Notes: generated from the sequence alone by a model not told the origin. Shown: positions 26,701 through 37,265, numbered from the stretch's first letter. The stretch is DNA of 64,000 nucleotides from Corynebacterium stationis (GCF_001941345.1 NZ_CP009251.1:2418001-2482000), one strand, 5' to 3'. Program-made: numbers and translations.

Positions 26701-29700
26701 ATGAGCGACCCCCTGGCCACTATTCCGGACCAGTACCTCCTACAAGACAAAGCTCCCGCCCCTCGAACCCTCTGGGATGTAGTGCGCGCTTCTGCTGCGC
26801 AGTATCCCGAAGCCGCCGCCATCGATGACGGCGAAATTTTGACCTATGCCGAGCTCATCCAAGATGTGGAAGCCTGGGCAGCTGATTTACGCCAGCATGG
26901 AGTAATGCGCGGTGACCACATCGGCATCCGCATGAGCTCTGGCCAGCGCGATCTCTACCTTGCGATTTTGGCAACCCTTGCCGCAGGTGCTGCCTACGTG
27001 CCTGTCGATGCCGACGATCCCGATGAGCGTGCCGAGATGGTCTTCGGTGAAGCAGGGATCAACGGCATTTTCACCGACGAGGGCTTTCGCAAGCTCAACC
27101 CTTCCACCGGCGTTGACCAAGATGAACCGCATCTAGAAGATACCGCGTGGATCATTTTCACCTCCGGCTCCACGGGCAAGCCCAAAGGCGTTGCGGTTAC
27201 TCACCGCTCCGCTGCTGCCTTTGTTGATGCCGAGGCAGCCTTATTTTTGCAGGATAATCCCCTCGGACCTGAAGACCGCGTGCTTGCGGGATTGTCTGTG
27301 GCTTTCGATGCCTCCTGTGAGGAAATGTGGCTGGCCTGGGGCCACGGAGCGTGCTTGGTTCCTGCCCCACGCGCTTTGGTGCGCTCGGGCATGGATCTTG
27401 GCCCGTGGCTGATTCGCCGAGACATCACTGTGGTCTCCACCGTCCCAACCTTGGCAGGCTTGTGGCCAGCAGAAGCTTTGGATAATGTCCGCCTGCTTAT
27501 CGTCGGCGGCGAGGCGTGTTCTCAAGAACTCGTCAACCGCTTAGCTACCTCGGACCGGGAAATGTGGAACACCTACGGTCCGACCGAAGCAACGGTTGTC
27601 GCCTCAGCAGCCATGCTGCAACCCGGCCACCCTGTATCCATTGGCCTGCCGCTTAATGGTTGGGACCTTGTTGTCATCGATAGTGAGGAGAACCCTGTTC
27701 GCCCTGGCGAAGTCGGCGAACTCGTCATCGGCGGCGTGGGTCTTGCCCGCTACCTCGATGCCGAAAAGGACGCGGAAAAATATGCACCGCTGCCTTCTGT
27801 CGGGTGGGAGCGTGCCTACCGCACCGGCGACCATGTGCGCTTGGAAGAAGATGGTCTGTACTTTGTCGGGCGTGTCGATGAACAGGTCAAAATCGGTGGC
27901 CGCCGCATTGAGCTCGGTGAGGTCGAAGCCAACGTCGCTGCCTTGCCGAACGTCTACAACTCCGCTGTCGCGGTCAACAAGACTGCCGCTGGGGAATCGG
28001 TGCTTGTCGGCTATGTCTCTTTGGAAGACCCCGAGGCAGGCTTTGACCACCGGGCAGCCAAAGAACGCCTGGCTGAAACCATGCCTGCTGCATTGGTTCC
28101 ACGCATTTGCGTGATGGATGAGCTCCCGATTCGTACCTCCGGCAAGGTTGATAAAAAAGCTCTGCCGTGGCCACTACCTGGTGTTGGTATCGAAGCAGTA
28201 GGTCTCAGTGAGACTGAAGAATGGCTTGCCCAACTCTTTGTTGATGTTTTGGGAGTCTCCGTTGAAGACGAAGATGCCGATTTCTTCACCCTCGGCGGTA
28301 CTTCACTAGCGGCCGCGACTTTAGTGGGTCGCATCCGTGAGCGCTTTCCTACCGTTGCGGTGCGTGATCTTTACGATCATCCACGCCTTGGCTCATTGGC
28401 AGAAATCATTGATGCCACAGCACCGTCGGCACAAAATGTGAAAGAGCGCCACGTAAAACCCGTCGGCGCCGGCACACGTTTGCTGCAGTTTTTATGGCAG
28501 CTGCCGACGATGACTTTGACTGCAACCAATTGGTTAGCCTGGCTGCTCTTCGGTTCTAATATTGCCGCTGCGCTCGGCGTGGATTTTGCCCCGCATACTT
28601 CCTGGCCGCTGGTTATCGTATTCCTCCTTGTCTTTGCATCCCCCTTGGGTCGCATTCCAATCGGAGCGTTCGGCGCACGGTTACTTACCGCTGGGATTAC
28701 GCCTGGCAATTATCCACGCGGCGGCTCCGTGCACATGCGTATCTGGGCGGCAGAACGCTGGAGCGATGCCTCGGGCGCCCGCGCTATTGCGGGTGCCACC
28801 TGGGTTTTAACCTATGCACGCCTATTAGGCGTAAAAGTTGGCAAATCCGTTGACTTACACTCACTCCCACCGGTCACAGGCCTATTGACTTTGGGCGAGC
28901 ACTGCGCAATCGAACCGGAAGTCGACTTAGCTGGCTACTGGCTTGACGGCGATATCTTGCGCGTCGGTGCCATTGAGGTTCGAGCCGGCGCGCGCATTGG
29001 TGCGCGCTCGCACTTGATGCCGGGCACAGTCATCGGCGAGGAAGCCCACATCGAAGCTGGCTCTACCGTCACTGGTGAGAAGAAAGTCAAAGCGCACGCA
29101 CGCTGGTCGGGCTCTCCTGCGAAGAAGGTGGGCCGTTCTAAGCACCGCTTCCCGGACCACGCACCTGCCCGTCGCACTTGGTGGGTACCTATTTACGGTG
29201 CAACCTCTATGCTGCTCGCGGCTCAGCCTTTGGTAGCGATTGCACTCGCAGCTTTTGTCATCATCTCTTTAGTTCAGCTCACCGATGGCAATGGGTTTGT
29301 CGGCGCGGTGCTCTTTGCCCCTGTCGGCGCGCTTGCGGCCTTCGCCTTCTACATGGTGCAGACCTGGCTCGGCGTGCGCATTTTATCGATCGGGCTGCAG
29401 CCGGGAGTCTTTCCGGTTCGTTCTGCGCGTGGTTGGAGAATTTGGGCCATCGAAAAGCTGATGGACGATGCCCGCACCTACCTCTTCCCACTCTATGCCG
29501 GTCAACTCACCCCGCTGTGGCTGCGTTCTTTGGGCGCGACAATTGGCAAGGATGTAGAAATTTCCACTGCCGTGATGGTTCCGAAATTCACCGAAGTTAA
29601 AGACGGCGCTTTCCTTGCCGATGACACGCTTATCGGCGGCTATGAACTCGGCGGCGGCTGGATGTCCTCCGGACTTACCAAAGTGGGCAAGCGTTCCTTC

Positions 29701-30558
29701 GTTGGTAACTCTGGCATTACGGCACCAGGGCGCAAGCTGGCAAAGAACTCCCTGGTGGCAGTTCTGTCTTCGACACCAAAGAAGACTAAGTCAGGTGCGA
29801 ACTGGTGGGGATCCCCACCAGAGCGTATGCGCCGTGTGGAAGCATCGGTAGGCGAAGGCGAGTCTTTGACCTACAACCCGCCACTGCGTGCAAAGGTCGC
29901 TCGCGGTGTGGTGGAAACTCTGCGCCTATTGGCTTCTGCTGCCTCTGCCATGCTACTTGCCGCGGTGCTGAGCACCATGGTCATCTTGCTCAATTCCGTT
30001 GGTTTTGGCCTGACCTGGCTGCTTTCTGGTCTGGTGCTTATTGCCGCTGGCATCATCGCCGTGACGGTAACAATCGTGGTCAAGTGGGTTTGCGTGGGTA
30101 AGCATAAGGCAGCGGACCACCCATTGTGGTCGGCATTCGTATGGCTTAATGAACTCCAAGATGCCTTTGTGGAAACCGTCGCCGCACCGTGGTTTTTCAA
30201 CCACTCCATGGGTACTGCAGAACTTAATACTTCCCTGCGATTACTCGGCGTTAAGATCGGCCGCGGCGCCTGGATTGAGTCTTATTGGTTCCCCGAAACG
30301 GACCTGTGTCACATTGGTGCCGGTGCCACGGTGGGACCGGGCACGGTCGTGCAAACGCACCTTTTCCAGGACCGCGTGATGAGCTTGGACACCGTCACCG
30401 TTGATGACGGAGCTACCTTGGCCGCGCACTCGGTCGCACTGCCAGCAGCTCGTATTCATGCCGGCGCGACGGTTGCTCCTGGCTCTTTGGTAATGCGCGG
30501 GGACCAAGTTCCGGGTCACACCACCTGGCAAGGTAATCCGATTGAACCCGTGAATTAA
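26701..30558 (+). CDS. Pls/PosA-type non-ribosomal peptide synthetase (membrane-bound, three hexapeptide domains)
   Basis: 1285 residues. An adenylation domain (about 20-490) has TSGSTGKPKG, the FDAS motif whose Asp203 binds an alpha-amino group, YGPTEATV, YRTGD and GKVDKKALP. A carrier domain follows with LGGTSL (Ser535 for phosphopantetheine). Then membrane segments alternate with three left-handed beta-helix domains (about 710-810, 945-1045, 1180-1280), the layout described for epsilon-poly-lysine synthetase: A-T, then TM pairs and C1, C2, C3. There is no classical condensation or thioesterase domain. The expected product is a homo-oligo or poly-amino acid; the monomer is unknown. It is co-transcribed with the MarR gene. 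Confidence 0.88.
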   Translation: MSDPLATIPDQYLLQDKAPAPRTLWDVVRASAAQYPEAAAIDDGEILTYAELIQDVEAWAADLRQHGVMRGDHIGIRMSSGQRDLYLAILATLAAGAAYVPVDADDPDERAEMVFGEAGINGIFTDEGFRKLNPSTGVDQDEPHLEDTAWIIFTSGSTGKPKGVAVTHRSAAAFVDAEAALFLQDNPLGPEDRVLAGLSVAFDASCEEMWLAWGHGACLVPAPRALVRSGMDLGPWLIRRDITVVSTVPTLAGLWPAEALDNVRLLIVGGEACSQELVNRLATSDREMWNTYGPTEATVVASAAMLQPGHPVSIGLPLNGWDLVVIDSEENPVRPGEVGELVIGGVGLARYLDAEKDAEKYAPLPSVGWERAYRTGDHVRLEEDGLYFVGRVDEQVKIGGRRIELGEVEANVAALPNVYNSAVAVNKTAAGESVLVGYVSLEDPEAGFDHRAAKERLAETMPAALVPRICVMDELPIRTSGKVDKKALPWPLPGVGIEAVGLSETEEWLAQLFVDVLGVSVEDEDADFFTLGGTSLAAATLVGRIRERFPTVAVRDLYDHPRLGSLAEIIDATAPSAQNVKERHVKPVGAGTRLLQFLWQLPTMTLTATNWLAWLLFGSNIAAALGVDFAPHTSWPLVIVFLLVFASPLGRIPIGAFGARLLTAGITPGNYPRGGSVHMRIWAAERWSDASGARAIAGATWVLTYARLLGVKVGKSVDLHSLPPVTGLLTLGEHCAIEPEVDLAGYWLDGDILRVGAIEVRAGARIGARSHLMPGTVIGEEAHIEAGSTVTGEKKVKAHARWSGSPAKKVGRSKHRFPDHAPARRTWWVPIYGATSMLLAAQPLVAIALAAFVIISLVQLTDGNGFVGAVLFAPVGALAAFAFYMVQTWLGVRILSIGLQPGVFPVRSARGWRIWAIEKLMDDARTYLFPLYAGQLTPLWLRSLGATIGKDVEISTAVMVPKFTEVKDGAFLADDTLIGGYELGGGWMSSGLTKVGKRSFVGNSGITAPGRKLAKNSLVAVLSSTPKKTKSGANWWGSPPERMRRVEASVGEGESLTYNPPLRAKVARGVVETLRLLASAASAMLLAAVLSTMVILLNSVGFGLTWLLSGLVLIAAGIIAVTVTIVVKWVCVGKHKAADHPLWSAFVWLNELQDAFVETVAAPWFFNHSMGTAELNTSLRLLGVKIGRGAWIESYWFPETDLCHIGAGATVGPGTVVQTHLFQDRVMSLDTVTVDDGATLAAHSVALPAARIHAGATVAPGSLVMRGDQVPGHTTWQGNPIEPVN

Positions 30559-30729
30559 TCGGGTAGAGCTCGACAGTGTGGCGTTTTCGTTTCGGCAAAA
30601 ATGTCGTTCACCCCCACGTGGCCTGCATATTTACCGGCTCAGATCGCGAACTTTCACAGATTCCTAGATTCCCCAGGGGCGCGCCTTTACAGTAATCCAC
30701 ATCACCTTCTGGTGGATGAGAGGAGCAGT

Positions 30730-30861
30730 ATGGCGAAACAACTTCTGCCTTGCAAGGGCGTCACAGCTTTACCAAATCCCGTACCTATTACTGCCGGAGT
30801 GCTCGCAGCTCTCGGCAGCGGGCAAGGCCATGTACGCAAATCTTCAGTTGGAAAAGGATAA
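30730..30861 (+). CDS. Possible small protein upstream of the SDR gene
   Basis: 43 codons from ATG at 30730; AGGAG lies 5 bases before the start and the stop is 3 bases before the SDR ATG. The peptide (MAKQLLPCKGVTALPNP...) contains one Cys, a Pro-rich middle and a basic end, and I do not recognise it. It may be a real small protein, a leader or a chance frame. The rest of the 30559-30864 gap holds no other gene. Confidence 0.3.
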   Translation: MAKQLLPCKGVTALPNPVPITAGVLAALGSGQGHVRKSSVGKG

Positions 30862-30864
30862 ATC

Positions 30865-31623
30865 ATGGATATCTCTGCAAAGACCGCACTAGTAACCGGT
30901 GGCGCTTCCGGGCTCGGGCTTGCCACCACAACCATGCTGGCACTTGCGGGCGCCCGTGTTGTGGTAATCGACCTGCCGAGCGCCGATCAAAGCCTTCTCA
31001 ATGACATTGAAGGAGATGTTGTCTTCGCGCCTGCCGATGTCACCAGCGAGGACGAGGTGCAGCGCGCTGTTGATATCGCGAATGAAAACCACGACCTGGC
31101 TATCGTAGTCAACTGCGCTGGAATGCTTAATGGATTTAAGACTGCGGGTTCTAAAGGCCCATTTCCCTTCGAAGATTTCACCAAGGTCGTCGACGTAAAT
31201 CTGAATGGCACTTTTAATGTTATCCGCTTGAGTGCCCAAGCAATGCTGGATAATCCTGCCGATGGCGAAGAACGCGGCGTGATTGTTAACACGGCATCGG
31301 TCGCAGCATTCGACGGTCAAATGGGGCAAGCTGCTTACGCTGCCTCAAAGGCTGGCATTGCTGGATTGACTCTGCCTGTTGCGCGTGACCTTGCGCGTTC
31401 GCTCATTCGGGTTGTTGCCATCGCACCCGGCACTTTTGAAACGCCCATGGTGGCGACTATGTCCGACGAGGTTAAAGACTCTTTAGGTAAGCAAGTTCCG
31501 CACCCTGCACGTTTGGGAAAGCCCACTGAATACGCTCAGTTGGTGGAATCCATCATCCGCAATCCGATGCTCAACGGGGAAACCATTCGCCTAGACGGCG
31601 CCATCCGCATGGGAATGCGTTAG
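30865..31623 (+). CDS. Short-chain dehydrogenase, 3-hydroxyacyl-CoA dehydrogenase (HSD10-like)
   Basis: 252 residues. Classical SDR: cofactor motif TGGASGLG at residues 9-16 with an acidic residue (VVVIDLP) indicating NAD, NCAG, and the Ser-Tyr-Lys triad in TASVAAFDGQMGQAAYAASKAG. The C-terminal ETIRLDGAIRMGMR is typical of type-2 3-hydroxyacyl-CoA dehydrogenases acting on fatty-acid or branched-chain intermediates. GAAAAGG precedes the ATG. No beta-oxidation genes are beside it, so the exact substrate is open. Confidence 0.85.
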   Translation: MDISAKTALVTGGASGLGLATTTMLALAGARVVVIDLPSADQSLLNDIEGDVVFAPADVTSEDEVQRAVDIANENHDLAIVVNCAGMLNGFKTAGSKGPFPFEDFTKVVDVNLNGTFNVIRLSAQAMLDNPADGEERGVIVNTASVAAFDGQMGQAAYAASKAGIAGLTLPVARDLARSLIRVVAIAPGTFETPMVATMSDEVKDSLGKQVPHPARLGKPTEYAQLVESIIRNPMLNGETIRLDGAIRMGMR

Positions 31624-31805
31624 CACAAGTACGTCAAAGTTCTCCTTCCTGCCCACCAAATAAGTTCACAGTCAGACCTGCATACTTTTGGTAATTCGGC
31701 TCTCCATTTGGATGCCGTGCATTCGTCACAGACAATAGGACTGATGATTACTTCCAGATAAATTGCAGTCTGGGTGACGTGAGTGAGCGTAGAAGGGACA
31801 AATAG

Positions 31806-33383
31806 ATGACCGGCAATCTTCACGATGGCCTCCCTAATAAAGAAGGCAACGTACCACCGCCTTCTGCCCCTCCTGCTCCCACCGCTGACGTGCCTTCAGC
31901 TCCGTCTGCTCCCACCACTCCAACTACATCTGCCGCATCGGCCGTACCTGCCGCGCCCGCACCTCCAAGCAATACGGCACCTACTGTGCCCAGCGCACCG
32001 AGTGCGCCTCAAGCACCAGCTGCTCCGACACCGTCGACACCACCGGAAGCTCCGTCGGCGCACGCCTCCGCTGTACCTGCCGCACCAAATGTACCTGCTG
32101 CTCCGACGGCCCCCAATGCTCCAGCTGCACCACAAGCACCGGCAACACCTGCTGCGCCGGCTGCGCCCGCACCTCCAACTAGTACGGACACACCTGTGCC
32201 CGGCGCACCGAGTGCGCCCCAAGCACCAGCTGCTCCGACGCCACCGGCAGCGCCTGCATCCGCGGCACCGGGGGCTCCCGCTGCCCCGAGCGTTCCCGGC
32301 TCACCGTCCGCCCCTGCGGCACCGAGTAGCCCCAACGCACCTTCCACTCCGGCTGCCTCACAAGCAAGTGCGCCTTCCAAGCCAGCGGCTCCAGCAACGC
32401 AAAAGCCAGCAGCAACGAAGTCGACTGCAAAGCCCGCCGAGGCAAAGAAGGCCGCTGACAAGAGTTATGGTCGCTTCACGCTAAAACAATGGATCGGCGG
32501 AGGAATCCTCGTGATCATCGGCCTGGCAGTTCTTCTTGCATTAGCAGTTTTCGGGGCAAGGTATTTCTTCACGACAGAGATGGGTACAGATTTCCTTAAC
32601 CGCTACTCCGGACACACGGCGCTGCCTGATGATGCGCCAGTCGGCATCCCTGCTTGGATGAGCTGGCAGCACTTCTTCAACTTCTTCTTCATCGTGCTGA
32701 TTATTCGCAGTGGTCTGCAGATCCGGTACGAGCGCAAACCAAGCGCTTATGTCACACCGAAGCTGTCGAAGAAGAAAATCAGCTTGACCATGTGGTTCCA
32801 CCTCTCGCTGGATATCCTTTGGGTTGTCAACGGTCTAATTTTCATCATTCTGCTGTTTGTTACTGGTCACTGGATGCGTGTTGTTCCAACCAGTTGGGAT
32901 GTGTTTCCGAACGCCCTATCGGCCGGTCTGCAGTATCTGACCTTAGATTGGCCAACTGAAAATGGCTGGGTCAATTACAACGCGCTTCAGTTGCTGTCGT
33001 ACTTTGTCACGATTTTTATCGCTGCTCCCCTGGCTATCATCTCTGGTTTCCGACTCAGCAGCTTCTGGTCAAAGAAGTGGACAAAGGCATCCCAGTTCTA
33101 CCCAGCTCCGGTGGCACGCAAGATTCACCTACCGGTGATGCTCTACTTCGTCATCTTTATCGTGATTCACGTAGTCCTTGTCATTAGCACCGGAATGCTA
33201 CGAAACCTCAACTCAATGTTTGCAGCACAAGGCGATGTCGACCCAACCGTTTATGCGAACAACTGGACAGGGTTCTTTATCTTCTTGGGTGCATTGGTTG
33301 TCATTGCCGCAGCATGGATTGCCGCGCGGCCAATGGTGCTGGCACCAGTTGCGCGACTGTTTGGCAAGGTGACAGCCCGCTAG
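31806..33383 (+). CDS. b561-like membrane protein with Pro/Ala repeat N-terminus
   Basis: 525 residues. Residues 18-218 are an extreme Pro/Ala low-complexity region. A first membrane segment lies at about 228-250, then four or five more. The membrane domain resembles cytochrome b561 / formate dehydrogenase gamma subunits, with candidate haem ligands His289, His332, His355, His441 and His455 at helix positions (for example SWQHFFNFFF, KIHLPVMLYF and IVIHVVLVI). Likely an electron-transfer membrane subunit whose soluble partner is not in the window. GAAGGGA precedes ATG at 31806. It ends at a long perfect hairpin shared with ppk2. Confidence 0.72.
   Translation: MTGNLHDGLPNKEGNVPPPSAPPAPTADVPSAPSAPTTPTTSAASAVPAAPAPPSNTAPTVPSAPSAPQAPAAPTPSTPPEAPSAHASAVPAAPNVPAAPTAPNAPAAPQAPATPAAPAAPAPPTSTDTPVPGAPSAPQAPAAPTPPAAPASAAPGAPAAPSVPGSPSAPAAPSSPNAPSTPAASQASAPSKPAAPATQKPAATKSTAKPAEAKKAADKSYGRFTLKQWIGGGILVIIGLAVLLALAVFGARYFFTTEMGTDFLNRYSGHTALPDDAPVGIPAWMSWQHFFNFFFIVLIIRSGLQIRYERKPSAYVTPKLSKKKISLTMWFHLSLDILWVVNGLIFIILLFVTGHWMRVVPTSWDVFPNALSAGLQYLTLDWPTENGWVNYNALQLLSYFVTIFIAAPLAIISGFRLSSFWSKKWTKASQFYPAPVARKIHLPVMLYFVIFIVIHVVLVISTGMLRNLNSMFAAQGDVDPTVYANNWTGFFIFLGALVVIAAAWIAARPMVLAPVARLFGKVTAR
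31947..32260 (+). repeat. About 210-base repeat in the Pro/Ala coding region
   Basis: The segment encoding residues 48-76 (PAAPAPP ... APSAPQAPAAPTP) recurs at residues 118-146, a period of 70 codons. Copies start at 31947 and 32157 and are closely similar in DNA, especially the block encoding APSAPQAPAAPTP. The coding strand is C/G-rich, which also produces long spurious open frames on the other strand. Confidence 0.7.
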
Positions 33384-33398
33384 TTTCCCCAAGTTCTA

Positions 33399-33442
33399 AA
33401 AAGTGATGGTCGCTGCGAAGATTCGCAGCGACCATCACTTTT
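33399..33442. terminator. Perfect 21-base inverted repeat, bidirectional terminator
   Basis: Arms AAAAGTGATGGTCGCTGCGAA and its exact complement are separated by only GA (33420-33421). T-runs occur at both ends. It separates the convergent b561-like gene and ppk2. Confidence 0.9.
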
Positions 33443-33465
33443 CTTTGACTGACACTAAGCCCGTA

Positions 33466-34365
33466 TTAATCACCAATCTGGTTACGGCCACGCTTGACGA
33501 TATTCTCGTCAGGCTCCCCCACGACCGCATGGTCTTTATTGGTGTATTCAAACTTGCTTAAGACATAGCGCATCGCATTAATACGAGCGCGTTTCTTGTC
33601 ATTCGACTTGATCGTAATCCACGGAGACTCATCCGTATCCGTGTAACGGAATTGCTCCTCTTTGGCGCGGGTGTAGTCATCCCACTTATCCAAAGATGCC
33701 AAGTCCATAGGAGATAGCTTCCATTGACGCACCGGGTCAATCTGGCGGATAGCGAAGCGCGTGCGCTGTTCTTTACGAGTGACAGAGAACCACAGCTTTG
33801 TCAGGGAGATTCCAGATCCTAAGAGCATATTTTCTAGCATCGGTACTTCACGCAAGAATTCCGCGTGCTGTGACTCGGTGCAAAAGCCCATGACACGCTC
33901 AACGCCAGAGCGGTTGTACCAAGAGCGGTCGAAGAATACGATTTCTCCGCCGGCTGGCAAGTGCTTAATGTAGCGCTGGAAGTACCACGACGTAGATTCG
34001 CGCGGCGATGGCTTTTCTAAGGCCACCGTGCGCGCACCACGCGGATTAAGGTGCTCATTAAAGCGCTTGATAGTTCCGCCCTTACCGGCGGCGTCACGGC
34101 CTTCAAACAAGATGATGTGGCGCTGTCCTGTCTCCTTGGTCCAGTTCTGCCACTTCAACAGCTCAATTTGAAGAGCACGTTTAGTAACTTCGTACTCCTC
34201 ACGCGACATGCGCTCTTCATAAGGGTAGTTCTCACGCCAGGTTTGCACGGCGGAGCCATCCGGCATGATCAGGTTCGGATCATCCTCGTCCGAGTCGTCA
34301 ACTACATAACCGTCTGTCTTTGCCAGATCGATTACTGGTAATTTATCATCTTTAATATCAGCCAT
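33466..34365 (-). CDS. ppk2: Polyphosphate kinase 2
   Basis: 299 residues. PPK2 enzymes use polyphosphate to phosphorylate nucleoside diphosphates or the reverse. Walker A is GRDAAGKGGTIKRF (about residue 88-101); the lid and Walker B region FFDRSWYNRSGVERVMGF and the TDTDESPWITIKSNDKKRAR block are typical. Length suits the single-domain class. In C. glutamicum a ppk2 copy also lies next to porA-porH, supporting the genus assignment. Confidence 0.94.
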   Translation of the reverse strand: MADIKDDKLPVIDLAKTDGYVVDDSDEDDPNLIMPDGSAVQTWRENYPYEERMSREEYEVTKRALQIELLKWQNWTKETGQRHIILFEGRDAAGKGGTIKRFNEHLNPRGARTVALEKPSPRESTSWYFQRYIKHLPAGGEIVFFDRSWYNRSGVERVMGFCTESQHAEFLREVPMLENMLLGSGISLTKLWFSVTRKEQRTRFAIRQIDPVRQWKLSPMDLASLDKWDDYTRAKEEQFRYTDTDESPWITIKSNDKKRARINAMRYVLSKFEYTNKDHAVVGEPDENIVKRGRNQIGD

Positions 34366-34437
34366 GCTGCTAGTTTAATCGCTAAAAGTACTTCCGGCGC
34401 GGTGAGCTATCTATTTTTATCGCTAAGTTTGATCAAC

Positions 34438-34464
34438 AAAGCCCCCGCTCAAAAGCAGGGGCTT
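34438..34464 (-). terminator. Terminator after porA
   Basis: On the minus strand AGCCCCTGCTTTTGAGCGGGGGCT folds as a 7-base stem (AGCCCC/GGGGGCT region) followed by TTTG. It closes the porH-porA transcript 40 bases after the porA stop. Confidence 0.75.
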
Positions 34465-34503
34465 CGGGTTAGCTACTACAAAGTCAGTAGCTACAGGCTA
34501 CTA

Positions 34504-34629
34504 CTAGGAAACCAAGCCGATGAGCTTAGCAGCGGCGCTAGCCCACGCGCCAGCTGGTTCCAAGATTGCGATGAGGGAACCGATTACGCCGTCAGAGGAC
34601 AGGGTGTCCCAAGTTTGAAGAAATTCCAT
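34504..34629 (-). CDS. porA: Outer-membrane (mycomembrane) pore protein PorA
   Basis: 41 residues, beginning MEFLQTWDTLSSDGVIG and ending AKLIGLVS. C. glutamicum PorA is 45 residues and shares the pattern ME-FL ... LSG-GLIG ... W-AG-A-LIGLL, with no signal peptide. PorA pairs with PorH to form the main cation-selective channel of the mycolate outer membrane, and both are O-mycoloylated in C. glutamicum. Several Ser residues are available. AAAGGAG precedes the ATG. Located 90 bases downstream of porH. Confidence 0.82.
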   Translation of the reverse strand: MEFLQTWDTLSSDGVIGSLIAILEPAGAWASAAAKLIGLVS

Positions 34630-34718
34630 TGTTGTACTCCTTTAAGGGTGTAGTGCGCTAAGTTTCATACCATGCGCTGAGAAAGAACAAAATCATTTGT
34701 GCCTGAGCGGCAACTGAA

Positions 34719-34940
34719 TTACTCGGAGTCCTTGGAGGAACCAAGCAAGCTAGAGGTAAGTTCTAGGTCGCTGTCGATAGTGTGGGTTACAGCGTCCTCG
34801 CCCTCACCAACCGTGTAGCCGTCACCCAACCAGCCAAATACGAGCTGAAGAATCTCAGCAGGCTTTTGCAGGAAGTCACCGATAGCGCCTGCGAAGGTAG
34901 CGAAGGTTTCGAGCTGTTCCTTGACGAAAGACAGATCCAT
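34719..34940 (-). CDS. porH: Outer-membrane (mycomembrane) pore protein PorH
   Basis: 73 residues. The N-terminus MDLSFVKEQLETFATFAGAIG closely follows the C. glutamicum PorH pattern (57 residues, MDLS-LKE-L--Y-TF-G-IG). An amphipathic helix covers about residues 1-40. The protein is acidic and has about 16 extra residues at the C-terminus, rich in Ser/Asp (LLGSSKDSE), which may add acylation or surface sites. No signal peptide, as expected for this family. AGGAG lies before the ATG. Transcribed ahead of porA. Confidence 0.85.
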   Translation of the reverse strand: MDLSFVKEQLETFATFAGAIGDFLQKPAEILQLVFGWLGDGYTVGEGEDAVTHTIDSDLELTSSLLGSSKDSE

Positions 34941-35535
34941 GTGTGTCTCCTATGTGAAGTCCGGACTCTTGCCCGGAGGTGTTTGCGGATTTGCAGACAC
35001 CCTATCGGGCGTCACTCCATGTATCTTGTCACAATTGGGTCACTTTTCAAGGGCAAAACAGAAAAAAGTTTTTAACAAAAATAACCCGGGACACTAAAGG
35101 CAGCCTTACCTTCCTTCGGAAGCTTAACTGACAGTAATTACTGGGCATAAAGTTGAGATCCTGAACTGCGGTTTTAATATGGTGTTTACGTGGAGTTTCG
35201 CAGAATTTACCAAGGTAAATAATGGTTTACGCTTAAACTATTGACAGACGGCCGTTAAGTGCCGGAAATTTTGGTCAACAATTTTCAAGAATCAAGGCAC
35301 CACTACCCAAATTCGGGGCTAGTTTAAGCCCACTTCAAATCTTCAACCCGCCAGAGGTAGCGAAAATTGATTGAAAGCTTATGGGAAACTTGGGGCTTGG
35401 AATAGGTTTGTATCTTTAATTGATACGCGACAGTTAGCTAGTTTTGGGGGCAAATCTACATTTCGTTACCAATTTGAGATGGTGACGATCCTGACACTGA
35501 TGCCTGTGCCCTTTCTGCGCTTCAGTCGGCACGAC
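34941..35535. other. Long intergenic region upstream of porH
   Basis: About 600 bases, A/T-rich, with no gene I can support on either strand. It holds a perfect palindrome ATTTACC-AA-GGTAAAT at 35205-35220 and two GTTTACG copies at about 35184 and 35225. It must contain the porH promoter, probably with a long leader; a small RNA is possible but not shown. Confidence 0.5.
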
Positions 35536-35575
35536 AAAGCCCACCGCTCCCGAGAAGAGGAAACGGTGGGCTTTT
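35536..35575 (-). terminator. Terminator after groEL2
   Basis: AAAGCCCACCG pairs with CGGTGGGCTTT (11-base stem, loop of 17). T-runs on both sides allow termination of groEL2, whose stop is 47 bases away. Confidence 0.82.
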
Positions 35576-35621
35576 AAACAAGCGCTAAAAGCGCTGTGCC
35601 GCGTTTATAGCGGGGATGGAC

Positions 35622-37265
<1,644 letters not shown>

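Noticed and set aside
32009-32461. 150-codon Gly/Ala-rich frame opposite the Pro/Ala region
   Set aside because: Direct mirror of the Pro/Ala repeat (GGN/GCN codons); no independent start signals.
35371-35577. 68-codon plus-strand frame between porH and groEL2
   Set aside because: No ribosome site, runs through the groEL2 terminator, no recognisable composition.
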